From Caldimonas manganoxidans ATCC BAA-369 (GTDB taxonomy: Bacteria > Pseudomonadota > Gammaproteobacteria > Burkholderiales > Burkholderiaceae_C): a DNA stretch of 54,678 nt. Below the pieces are notes generated by a model that saw only the letters and a list, made by a program, of their open reading frames with translations, was not told the DNA's origin and did no database searches. Positions 7,145-14,145 of the stretch are shown here, piece after piece. A program made the translations under genes and the position numbers. Location of the stretch: NCBI RefSeq assembly GCF_000381125.1, contig NZ_KB905950.1, positions 1 through 54,678 on the forward strand. The letters run 5' to 3'. Each line of letters opens with the position of its first letter. The first letter of the stretch is position 1.

Positions 7145-7203
7145 GAATCACCAAGCCGTTGGCTGCGGCCTCCCACGCGGGAGGCGCTGCCCCATCGTGA
7201 TTC
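7145..7203. terminator. nested inverted repeats at the end of the DUF3489 gene
   Basis: An outer pair GAATCAC/GTGATTC (7145-7151 with 7197-7203) encloses an inner perfect seven-bp hairpin GCCTCCC-ACGC-GGGAGGC (7168-7185). It lies immediately downstream of the minus-strand DUF3489 stop, so it may end that transcript, though no clear U-tract follows. Confidence 0.4.
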
Positions 7204-7783
7204 AAGCGAGCCGGTAAACGCGCTCGCCGCCCTGCGGCTTGTCCGACACGACGCTCAGACCCAGCTTCTTCTTGAGCGCCCCGGCCAAGGTGCCGCGCAC
7301 CGTGTGCGCTTGCCAGCCGGTGGCGTCCATGATCTGGCGGATCGTGGTGCCCTCAGGGCTGCGCAGCATCGCGATGACCCGGGCCTGCTTGCTGTCGGCA
7401 CGGATGCGACGCGGCGCATCGTCCTTCGCCTGCGTCCACGTGGCTTCGGCAGCCGTCACGGCCGCCTCCAACTCGGGATCGCTCGCGGCGGCGGGTGCCC
7501 CTTCGGCGTTGGCAATGATCTGATCCAGACGCGCCTCGAAGGAGCCGGCGCGATTCTTGTTCCCGCCCGGGCGCGGCAGCCCCAAAGCATCGTAGCCCTC
7601 GGCGGTGACGAACCAGTTGTTGCCATCGGTGGTGATCAGGGCGCGGTTGAACATCCCGTCGAGCACCTTGCGGCGCGCGCCGCCTTTGATGTGCTCGGGG
7701 AACCAGTCGATCTTGCCGCCGCTGGTGTGGATGGCCTTGGCCAGGATGGCGTGCTGGACGGGGGTGAGTTGGGTGGTGGTCAT
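7202..7783 (-). CDS. DUF3489 domain protein
   Basis: A 193-aa protein. Residues about 1-70 form a winged-helix-like region (LTPVQHAILAKAIHTSGGKI). The C-terminal 70 residues match DUF3489: SKQARVIAMLRSPEGTTIRQ, then WQAHTVRGTLAGALKKKLGL and ERVYRL. The DUF3489 segment also looks like a winged helix, so DNA binding is likely but unproven. It is read against the surrounding phage genes and has its own upstream element (7817-7850), shared with the next minus-strand gene. Confidence 0.85.
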   Translation of the reverse strand: MTTTQLTPVQHAILAKAIHTSGGKIDWFPEHIKGGARRKVLDGMFNRALITTDGNNWFVTAEGYDALGLPRPGGNKNRAGSFEARLDQIIANAEGAPAAASDPELEAAVTAAEATWTQAKDDAPRRIRADSKQARVIAMLRSPEGTTIRQIMDATGWQAHTVRGTLAGALKKKLGLSVVSDKPQGGERVYRLA

Positions 7784-7816
7784 GGTCTGCTCCTTGGCAG
7801 GGGTGGATCGGGTGAG

Positions 7817-7850
7817 GTGATGAACGCGCTGTTCGGCAGAGAAGCCAAGC
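7817..7850 (-). promoter_or_regulatory. repeated 34-bp upstream element, copy A
   Basis: A 17-bp block (GTGATGAACGCGCTGTT on the + strand) and a 10-bp block (GAAGCCAAGC), seven bases apart, lie 34 bp upstream of the DUF3489 start. The same two blocks with the same gap recur at 8177-8210. Copy A also begins a perfect nine-bp inverted repeat AAGCCAAGC/GCTTGGCTT (7842-7866). It is a candidate promoter or operator for the minus-strand genes. Confidence 0.55.
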
Positions 7851-7877
7851 GCTTTCTGCTTGGCTTGGTGGGGTGAG

Positions 7878-8144
7878 TCAGGCTTTGCGCAACACCGCGA
7901 TGCCGGCTTGCGCCAGTTCGAGCGCTGCGGCGTGGAATGCGGCTTCGGCCACCCAGGGCGCAGCCCGCGCGTCGTCGAGCAACTGGTCGATGACCGGCCT
8001 GGCCTTGGCGCGCATCGCCGCGCAGGCGGCCTCCAAGTCGTCGCGGCTGGCGGCAGCCACCTCGTTGCGGCAGCAGCGCACCAGGATCGTCAGCGCCGCT
8101 TCGGCCAGCTTCGTGGCCAGGGTATCGGGGGTGTTGGCGTTCAT
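7878..8144 (-). CDS. hypothetical phage protein, 88 aa
   Basis: I do not recognise this family. The protein is helical and alanine-rich (LATKLAEAALTILVRCCRNE, then DDLEAACAAMRAKARPVIDQ), with no membrane segment or signal peptide. ATG 8144 is chosen because a good AAAGGA site precedes it by about eight bases; an upstream in-frame extension lacks such a site. It lies 94 bp upstream of the DUF3489 gene on the same strand and has the same 34-bp element at the same distance before its start, so the two are probably coregulated. Confidence 0.6.
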   Translation of the reverse strand: MNANTPDTLATKLAEAALTILVRCCRNEVAAASRDDLEAACAAMRAKARPVIDQLLDDARAAPWVAEAAFHAAALELAQAGIAVLRKA

Positions 8145-8176
8145 CGGGGGTCCTTTCGATGGTGGGTTGGCGTGCC

Positions 8177-8210
8177 GTGATGAACGCGCTGTTGCCGATG
8201 GAAGCCAAGC
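8177..8210 (-). promoter_or_regulatory. repeated 34-bp upstream element, copy B
   Basis: This is the second copy of the element at 7817-7850, exactly 360 bp away and 33 bp upstream of the 88-aa gene start at 8144. At least 27 of 34 positions are identical, and the seven-base gap between blocks is kept while its sequence differs. Confidence 0.55.
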
Positions 8211-8253
8211 TCGATCTGCAGGAATGACGAACAAATGATTGAAGAAGGTGACG

Positions 8254-8813
8254 ATGGGTCTTTCCATTCGCGCCTACGCGCGCCACCGGGGCGTGTCGCA
8301 CGTGGCTGTGAAAAAGGCCATCGACACCGGGCGGATCACGCCGCTGCCGGATGGCACGATCGATCCGGCCATGGCCGACGCGCAGTGGGCGCAAAACACC
8401 CTGCAGCCGCGGCAAGCGCAAGCGCCGGCCCCAGCCGCCAAGGGGCGCGCCAGGCCAGCGGCATCGGCCCAGTCCGCGCCGCGCGACACGGCCGACGCCG
8501 GGGGGCGCCCTGGTCGGCCGGTGGCACCACGCTGCTGCAGGCACGCACCGCCAACGAAGTGCTCAAGGCCCAGCTCCACAAAATCGAGCTGGCGCAGCGC
8601 AAGGGCGAGCTCGTCGATCGCGCGCAGGCCGTCTCTCATGTATTCAAGCTCGCACGCACCGAGCGCGATGCCTGGCTGAACTGGCCGGCGCGCATCTCGG
8701 CGCAGATGGCCGCGCGACTGAACGTCGATGCCCATGCGCTGCACGTGGCGCTCGATGCGGCCGTGCGTGAGCACCTGCAGGAACTGGGCGAGTTGCGCCC
8801 CAGTGTCGATTGA
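8254..8813 (+). pseudogene. terminase small subunit, frameshifted
   Basis: The N-terminal frame encodes MGLSIRAYARHRGVSHVAVK, an HTH DNA-binding start, then a proline/alanine linker. The C-terminal frame encodes LLQARTANEVLKAQLHKIEL, then RKGELVDRAQAVSHVFKLAR and RDAWLNWPARISAQMAARL, and ends at 8813. The two parts match the two halves of known siphophage small terminases, which bind pac/cos DNA and load it on the large subunit. They join in frame if one G is added to the run of six Gs near 8503-8510. This is a single-base deletion or a sequencing error; without correction the motor would lack its partner. Confidence 0.8.
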
Positions 8814-8829
8814 CTGGGGAGAAAGGACG

Positions 8830-10791
8830 ATGGACTACGAAGGTGCGGCCGAGATCGAACGCGCCTGGCGCGACGGGCTCACCCCCGACCCGCTGCTGAC
8901 GGTCTCCGAGTGGGCCGACCGACATCGGGTGCTCGGAAGCCGGGCCTCGGCCGAGCCGGGACGCTGGCGTACCCGCCGCACGCCGTACCTGCGCGAGATC
9001 ATGGATTGCCTCTCACCGACCTCGCCCATCGAGCGCGTGGTGTTCATGAAGGCAGCGCAACTTGGCGCCACCGAGATGGGCAGCAACTGGATCGGCTACG
9101 TGATCCACCATGCGCCGGGTCCGATGATGGCGGTCTGGCCCACCGTGGAGATGGCCAAGCGCGCCTCCAAGCAGCGCATCGACCCGCTGATCGAGGAGTC
9201 GCCGGTGCTCTGCGAACTCATCGCCCCGGCGCGCAGCCGGGATTCCGGCAACACCATCCTCGCCAAGGAGTTCCGCGGCGGCGTGCTGGTGATGACCGGG
9301 GCCAACAGCGCGGTGGGCCTGCGCTCGATGCCGGTGCGGTATCTGTTCCTCGACGAGGTCGACGGTTATCCGCTGGACGTCGAGGGTGAAGGGGATGCGA
9401 TCTCGCTGGCCGAGGCGCGTACCCGCACCTTCGCGCGGCGCAAGATCTTCATCGTCTCGACGCCGACGATCTCAGGAGCATCGGCCATCGAGCGCGAGTA
9501 CGAGGCCAGCGACCAACGTCGCTACTTCGTGCCGTGCCCGCACTGCTCGCACCGGCAATGGCTGCGTTTCGAGCAATTGCGCTGGGACAAAGGGCAACCC
9601 GACACGGCGGCCTACATCTGCGAATCGTGCGACGCGCCGATTGCCGAGCACCACAAGACCTGGATGCTGGAGCACGGCGAGTGGCGGGCCATGGCGCCCG
9701 GCGCCAAGACGGCCGGTTTCCATCTTTCCTCGCTCTACAGCCCGTTGGGCTGGCGCTCCTGGCGCGACATCGCCGCGGCCTGGGAGGCGGCGGTCAGCAA
9801 GGAATCCGGCTCGGCCGCGGCGATCAAGACCTTCAAGAACACCGAACTGGGTGAAACCTGGGTGGAAGAGGGTGAAGCGCCGGACTGGCAGCGCCTCATC
9901 GAGCGCCGCGAGGACTACCCGCTGGGCCGGGTGCCCGCAGGCGGCCTGCTGCTGGTGGGTGGTGCCGATGTGCAGAAGGATCGCATCGAGGCCTCGATCT
10001 GGGCCTTCGGGCGTGGCAAGGAGGCCTGGCTCATCGAGCACCGGGTGCTGATGGGCGACACCGCACGGGATGCGGTGTGGAAACGCCTGGCCGAACTGAT
10101 CGCCGAGACCTGGACGCACGCTTGCGGAGCACCGATGCCGCTGGCCCGCCTCGCGCTGGACACGGGATTTGCGACGCAGGAGGCCTATGCCTTCGTGCGC
10201 GCTTGCCGCGACCCGCGCGTGATGGCGGTCAAGGGCGTTGCGCGTGGTGCCGCCCTGATCGGCACGCCGACCGCGGTGGACGTCTCGCTCGCCGGCAAGA
10301 AGCTGCGCCGGGGCATCAAGGTCTACAGCGTGGCGGTCGGTATCGCCAAGCTCGAGTTCTACAACAACCTGCGCAAGAGCGCCGATGTGGACGAGAACGG
10401 CGTGACGGTGAGGTACCCGGCCGGCTTCGTTCACCTGCCCAAGATCGACGCCGAGTTCATCCAGCAGCTGTGCGCCGAGCAACTGATCACCCGGCGCGAC
10501 CGCAACGGCTACCCGGTGCGCGAGTGGCAGAAGATGCGCGAGCGCAATGAAGCCCTGGACTGCTACGTCTACGCCCGCGCGGCCGCTGCGGCCGCAGGTC
10601 TGGACCGCTTCGAGGAACGCCATTGGCGCGAACTGGAGCGGCAACTGGGGCTGACGCCGCCCGATGAGCCCATGCCGTCGAACGAAATGCCCATCGAACG
10701 ACCTCCCGAGGCCACCCATCGCGGTGGCCTTGGTGTCTCTGCCACCCGCCACCCCGGCCGGCGCGTGATCCGCAGCCCCTGGCTGCGCTGA
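8830..10791 (+). CDS. terminase large subunit (lambda gpA/GpA family)
   Basis: A 653-aa DNA-packaging motor. The ATPase region has the deviant Walker A VFMKAAQLGATEMGSNW near residue 76 and the Walker B LFLDEVDGYP near 174. A zinc-binding CPHC...CESC pair lies near 236-266. The C-terminal nuclease domain carries LLLVGGADVQKDRIEASIWA near 376, LALDTGF near 439 and ALDCYVYARAAA near 576. It translocates DNA into proheads and cuts at the packaging site. ATG 8830 has a GAAAGGA site and follows the small subunit by 16 bp. Length is typical of the GpA family. Confidence 0.95.
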   Translation: MDYEGAAEIERAWRDGLTPDPLLTVSEWADRHRVLGSRASAEPGRWRTRRTPYLREIMDCLSPTSPIERVVFMKAAQLGATEMGSNWIGYVIHHAPGPMMAVWPTVEMAKRASKQRIDPLIEESPVLCELIAPARSRDSGNTILAKEFRGGVLVMTGANSAVGLRSMPVRYLFLDEVDGYPLDVEGEGDAISLAEARTRTFARRKIFIVSTPTISGASAIEREYEASDQRRYFVPCPHCSHRQWLRFEQLRWDKGQPDTAAYICESCDAPIAEHHKTWMLEHGEWRAMAPGAKTAGFHLSSLYSPLGWRSWRDIAAAWEAAVSKESGSAAAIKTFKNTELGETWVEEGEAPDWQRLIERREDYPLGRVPAGGLLLVGGADVQKDRIEASIWAFGRGKEAWLIEHRVLMGDTARDAVWKRLAELIAETWTHACGAPMPLARLALDTGFATQEAYAFVRACRDPRVMAVKGVARGAALIGTPTAVDVSLAGKKLRRGIKVYSVAVGIAKLEFYNNLRKSADVDENGVTVRYPAGFVHLPKIDAEFIQQLCAEQLITRRDRNGYPVREWQKMRERNEALDCYVYARAAAAAAGLDRFEERHWRELERQLGLTPPDEPMPSNEMPIERPPEATHRGGLGVSATRHPGRRVIRSPWLR

Positions 10792-10827
10792 TCCCCGCTG
10801 GCAGGCCTGAACCTTCAAGGAGCGCCC

Positions 10828-11319
10828 ATGAGTCTGGCCACCCGCATTGAAAGCCTGGTCCTGCGCGTCGCGCAGGAGTTCAACGACGTGCGCGCCAAGG
10901 CCGGGCATCTCGCCAACCTGACCACCACCGACAAGTCGAATCTGGTCGCGGCCATCAACGAACTGAAGGCGGCCGTGGTGTCCTCGGCGGTGATCGACGA
11001 TGCGCAGGTCGCCACCACCAGCACCTATTCGTCCAGCAAGATCGTCACGCTGCTCGATGCGCTGAAAGCCGAGATCCTGGGCGGGGCCGATGCCGCCTTT
11101 GATACGCTGCTGGAAATCCAGCAACTGCTGCAGGACGGCACCAGTGGCCTGGATGCGCTGCTCGCCGCCGTCAACCACCGTGTGCGCTTCGATGCGGCGC
11201 AGACCCTGACCGCGGCCGAAGCCGCCCTGGCGCGCAGCAACATCGGCGCGGTGGCCGCCAGTGATGTCGGCGACACCGACACCGACTTCGTCGCGATCTT
11301 CGAGGGGGCGCTGGTCTGA
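10828..11319 (+). CDS. putative phage fibre-like structural protein
   Basis: A 163-aa protein that begins MSLATRIESLVLRVAQEFND. The motif HLANLTTTDKSNLVAAINEL (residues about 28-47) is common in phage tail-fibre and neck-fibre proteins, and QTLTAAEAALARSNIGA near 130 is another fibre-type repeat motif. Such segments form trimeric coiled coils or beta-helical stalks. It sits between the terminase and gpW genes rather than in the tail region. A head or neck fibre is one reading; a displaced tail fibre is another. The stop overlaps the next start. Confidence 0.55.
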   Translation: MSLATRIESLVLRVAQEFNDVRAKAGHLANLTTTDKSNLVAAINELKAAVVSSAVIDDAQVATTSTYSSSKIVTLLDALKAEILGGADAAFDTLLEIQQLLQDGTSGLDALLAAVNHRVRFDAAQTLTAAEAALARSNIGAVAASDVGDTDTDFVAIFEGALV

Positions 11320-11711
11320 TGGGACTGGTTTCGCGCATCAGCGCCTTGGCCAGCCGCATCGGCCTGGAGGTCAAGACCAAGATCGACGCGACCCACCCCG
11401 GCCTGGCCCGGGCGTGGGTGTGCTTCGGCTTTGTGGGCAACCAGATCGTCGTGCGCGCGTCGCACAACGTGGCCAGCGTCACCCGGACGGCGGTGGGTCG
11501 CTACCGTGTGACCTTCGCCGTTGCCATGCCCGACGCCAACTACTGCTGGACGGCGCTCGCCCGCAGCAGCACCAACAGTGGCACGCAGCGCATCGCCATC
11601 GTGCGATCCACCTCCGACCAGAAGACCGCCCAGTACGTCGACATCAGTTGTGCGACGAGCTCGGCGTCGTTTTCCGATTCCTCCGAAATCAACCTCGTGG
11701 TCTACCGCTGA
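11319..11711 (+). CDS. putative fibre tip/knob protein
   Basis: The 130-aa product starts MGLVSRISALASRIGLEV, like its upstream neighbour. It continues as a beta-rich domain (FVGNQIVVRASHNVASVTRT, GRYRVTFAVAMPDANYCWTA) and ends SEINLVVYR. The GRYRVTFAxAMPDANY pattern occurs at the C-termini of phage fibre or receptor-contact domains. It overlaps both neighbours by one base, so it is made together with the preceding fibre-like protein and probably forms its tip. Confidence 0.5.
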   Translation: MGLVSRISALASRIGLEVKTKIDATHPGLARAWVCFGFVGNQIVVRASHNVASVTRTAVGRYRVTFAVAMPDANYCWTALARSSTNSGTQRIAIVRSTSDQKTAQYVDISCATSSASFSDSSEINLVVYR

Positions 11712-11932
11712 TGGCCTACACCCAAGCCCACCTCGACGCACTGGAAGCGGCACTGGTCAAGGGCGAAAAGCGCGTGACCTTGGGCGACAAGACGGTCGAG
11801 TACCGCAGCGTCGATGAACTGAAGGCCGCCATCGCAGCGGTCAAGCGCGACCTCTTCGAGCAGGCCGTGGCCACCGGCCTGTGGCCGGGTGCGCCGCGCC
11901 AGATCCGCATCACCACCGGCAAAGGGTTCTGA
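11711..11932 (+). CDS. gpW-like head-tail joining protein
   Basis: A 73-aa protein: YTQAHLDALEAALVKGEKRV, then VEYRSVDELKAAIAAVKRDL. The helix, short hairpin and helix pattern and the length match lambda gpW (68 aa), which plugs the portal after packaging and prepares the head for tail joining. It sits directly before the portal gene, as in lambda (A-W-B), with only one base between the genes. It lacks cysteines and membrane segments. Confidence 0.75.
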   Translation: MAYTQAHLDALEAALVKGEKRVTLGDKTVEYRSVDELKAAIAAVKRDLFEQAVATGLWPGAPRQIRITTGKGF

Positions 11933-11933
11933 G

Positions 11934-13451
11934 ATGGCCTGGCTCAAGCCACTGCGGCGCCGTCTGGCCGCAAGCCTGCTCGGCAGTACCCCGCTCTACG
12001 ACGGCATCGGCGGCGGCCGTCGCGCCTTGGCCTGGCAGGTCGGCAATCCGGGGGCGGTCGCGGCGCTGGCCTTCACCCAGAACGAACTGCGCGCCAAGAG
12101 CCGCGATCTGGTACGCCGCAATGCCTGGGCCGCCGCCGGCGTCGAGGCCTTCGTCGCCAACGCCATCGGCACCGGCATCAAGCCGCAGAGCATGGTGACC
12201 GATGCGGCCGTACGCGAAGCCATCCATGCGCTGTGGTGGGACTGGTGCGAGGACGCCGATGCGGCCGGCTTGACCGATTTCTATGGCCTGCAGGCCTTGG
12301 CCTGTCGCGCGATGGTCGAGGGTGGCGAGTGTCTGGTGCGGCTGCGCTACCGCCGCCCGGAAGATGGCCTGCCGGTCGGCCTGCAATTGCAGGTGCTCGA
12401 ACCCGAACACCTGCCCGCCACGCTGAATCAGGAGTTGGCCTCGGGCAACGTGATCCGCGCGGGCATCGAGTTCGACAAGCTCGGGCGGCGGGTGGCCTAT
12501 CACCTGTACCGCTCGCATCCGGGCGATGGAAGTCTCGCGCCGATGTCCGGCACGGGCGGGATGGAGACGGTGCGCGTGCCGGCGCAGGAGCTGATCCACC
12601 TGTTCCGCCCCTTGCGCCCCGGCCAGATCCGCGGTGAACCGTGGTTGGCGCGTGCACTGGTCAAGCTCCACGAACTCGACCAGTACGACGACGCCGAACT
12701 GGTGCGCAAGAAAACCGCCGCGATGTTCGCCGGCTTCATCACGCGGATGAGCCCCGAGGACAGCCTGATGGGCGAAGGACTGCCGGACGCCCAGGGCGCG
12801 GCACTCGCGGGGCTCGAACCCGGCACCTTGCAGATTCTGGAGCCCGGCGAGGACATCAAGTTCTCGGCACCGGCCGATGTCGGCAGTTCCTACGCCGAGT
12901 TCATGCGCCAGCAGTTCCGGGCGGTGGCCGCGGCCATGGGCATCACCTACGAGATGCTGACCGGCGATCTCACCCAGGTGAACTACTCCAGCATCCGCGC
13001 CGGGCTGCTGGAGTTTCGCCGGCGCTGCGAGGCCATCCAGCATGGGGTGATCGTCCACCAGCTGTGCCGCCCGATCTGGCGGGCCTGGATGGAACAAGCC
13101 GTTCTGGAAGGCGCGCTGGCGTTGCCACAGTTCAGCGCCAGGAAGCGCGAGTACCTGTCGGCCAAGTGGATTCCGCAGGGCTGGCAGTGGGTCGATCCCA
13201 AGAAGGAGTTCGACGCGATGCTGACCGCCATCCGCGCCGGGCTGCTGTCGCGCTCGGAAGCCATCTCGGCCTTCGGCTACGACGCCGAGGATGTCGATCG
13301 TGAGATCGCGGCCGACAATCGGCGCGCCGATGCGCTCGGACTGGTGTTTGACTCCGACCCGCGACACGAGCTCACTTCCGCCACCACCACAGCACCAGGG
13401 TCAGCAGCAGCGACAGCAGAATCGATGTCGTCTGCGGAAAGTGGAAGCTGA
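11934..13451 (+). CDS. portal protein (lambda gpB family)
   Basis: A 505-aa portal. Family features are NAWAAAGVEAFVANAIGTGI near 63, ALACRAMVEGGECLVRLRYR near 120, RGEPWLARALVKLHELDQYD near 232 and AAAMGITYEMLTGDLTQVNY near 337. Twelve copies form the ring through which DNA enters, and the tail joins to it. After residue about 475 the family sequence gives way to a low-complexity ELTSATTTAPGSAAATAESM tail that reads antisense through the end of the DUF2905 gene. The natural last residues may therefore have been replaced when that cassette was inserted. The core is complete. Confidence 0.95.
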   Translation: MAWLKPLRRRLAASLLGSTPLYDGIGGGRRALAWQVGNPGAVAALAFTQNELRAKSRDLVRRNAWAAAGVEAFVANAIGTGIKPQSMVTDAAVREAIHALWWDWCEDADAAGLTDFYGLQALACRAMVEGGECLVRLRYRRPEDGLPVGLQLQVLEPEHLPATLNQELASGNVIRAGIEFDKLGRRVAYHLYRSHPGDGSLAPMSGTGGMETVRVPAQELIHLFRPLRPGQIRGEPWLARALVKLHELDQYDDAELVRKKTAAMFAGFITRMSPEDSLMGEGLPDAQGAALAGLEPGTLQILEPGEDIKFSAPADVGSSYAEFMRQQFRAVAAAMGITYEMLTGDLTQVNYSSIRAGLLEFRRRCEAIQHGVIVHQLCRPIWRAWMEQAVLEGALALPQFSARKREYLSAKWIPQGWQWVDPKKEFDAMLTAIRAGLLSRSEAISAFGYDAEDVDREIAADNRRADALGLVFDSDPRHELTSATTTAPGSAAATAESMSSAESGS

Positions 13452-13575
13452 AGTGCTCGCGCTCGATGTGGATGTCGCTGGGCAGGCGGCCAAAGGGCAG
13501 TTTCGACAGCCAGGGCCACAGCAGACCCACCACGACGAGTGCTATGCCAAGGAAGATCAGCAGACGTTGTATCAG
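13372..13575 (-). CDS. DUF2905 family small membrane protein
   Basis: A 67-aa protein with two membrane segments: LLIFLGIALVVVGLLWPWL (about 5-23) and ILLSLLLTLVLWWW (about 52-65). Between them is the DUF2905 signature FGRLPSDIHIEREHFSFHFP. It needs a non-ATG start. The best choice is CTG 13575, which overlaps the toxin stop (CTGA), so it may be coupled to the upstream RelE-like gene. Its 3' end overlaps the portal gene by 80 bp in antisense. The function of DUF2905 is unknown. It looks like part of an imported three-gene minus-strand cassette. Confidence 0.75.
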   Translation of the reverse strand: MIQRLLIFLGIALVVVGLLWPWLSKLPFGRLPSDIHIEREHFSFHFPQTTSILLSLLLTLVLWWWRK

Positions 13576-13853
13576 CGGCGCTTGAGGTCGCGATAGAAGT
13601 TCTCGTGCGGGCCGACTGCTTCCAGATAGATCAGCCGGACTTCGTCATCGACGGTGTAGCCCAAGAGGTAGAGCTGATTCTGGCTGCGGAATTTGTAGAC
13701 GAACAAATCGGCCAGATCGCCCTTTTTACGCTCGCCCACCGAGGGATCGGCGGCCACGACCTCGACGGCGGCATCGACGTCTGCCGCGACGTTGTCGTGC
13801 AGCTTCTTGTAGGCGCGGGCGAAGCGGCGCGTTTGCCTGAGGCCGTAGCTCAT
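13572..13853 (-). CDS. RelE/ParE-superfamily toxin (second paralogous pair)
   Basis: A 93-aa toxin: MSYGLRQTRRFARAYKKLHD, then KKGDLADLFVYKFRSQNQLY and the signature AVGPHENFYRDLKRR. The ending is nearly the same as in the toxin at 6561-6839, which shows common descent. It should act as an mRNase-type growth inhibitor. Its ATG overlaps the antitoxin stop (ATGA). It sits on the minus strand between portal and protease genes that are otherwise adjacent in lambda-like phages. Confidence 0.82.
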   Translation of the reverse strand: MSYGLRQTRRFARAYKKLHDNVAADVDAAVEVVAADPSVGERKKGDLADLFVYKFRSQNQLYLLGYTVDDEVRLIYLEAVGPHENFYRDLKRR

Positions 13854-14083
13854 GCCCGGCGCGAACGGGGCACGAAGGGCGTGGCGTCCTCGCGCGGCTC
13901 GGCCAGCGAGGCCAGCGACTCGGCGATGAAACTCACCGGCAGATCGGGATTGTCCAGGGCAGCGCGACCAACCTTGGCCCAGTACTCGATCTGGCCGGCA
14001 ATGGTCCGATGTTCGGCCAGGGCTTCGCTGCGTGCCTGCTCGTAGAGCTTCTGGTCGATGCGGATGGAAGTCGATGTCGTCAT
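13850..14083 (-). CDS. ParD-like antitoxin (second paralogous pair)
   Basis: A 77-aa protein, MTTSTSIRIDQKLYEQARSE, with a ribbon-helix-helix N-terminus and the core RTIAGQIEYWAKVGRAALDN. It shares the QIEYW-x-x-x-G-x-x-A pattern and NPDLP with the antitoxin at 6839. The C-terminal tail (EPREDATPFVPRSRRA) would contact the toxin. A near-perfect palindrome 21 bp upstream is a likely operator. Confidence 0.78.
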   Translation of the reverse strand: MTTSTSIRIDQKLYEQARSEALAEHRTIAGQIEYWAKVGRAALDNPDLPVSFIAESLASLAEPREDATPFVPRSRRA

Positions 14084-14104
14084 GGCGTCCCCGCTGAAAT
14101 CGGG

Positions 14105-14122
14105 TTACCACAATTGTAGTAA
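14105..14122. promoter_or_regulatory. operator-like palindrome TTACCACAATTGTAGTAA
   Basis: This 18-bp sequence is symmetrical except for one base pair (TTAC-x-ACAATTGT-x-GTAA). It lies between the minus-strand antitoxin start and the + strand protease gene. It is the only AT-rich spot nearby and is placed where an RHH antitoxin would autorepress. Confidence 0.6.
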
Positions 14123-14145
14123 GCCTCCCCAGGGAGTTCAACCCC

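Noticed and set aside
7818-8226. Two tiny + strand frames starting MNAL in the repeated 34-bp elements
   Set aside because: They are 18 and 15 codons, lack ribosome-binding sites and diverge after the shared blocks, so a regulatory repeat explains them better.
8495-8515. Programmed frameshifting in the small terminase G-run
   Set aside because: The heptamer does not allow good re-pairing of both tRNAs after -1 slippage, and two other genes show the same one-G loss, so a deletion or base-calling error is more likely.
9472-11178. Minus-strand frame opposite the large terminase
   Set aside because: Antisense shadow of a strongly conserved gene; no domain features.
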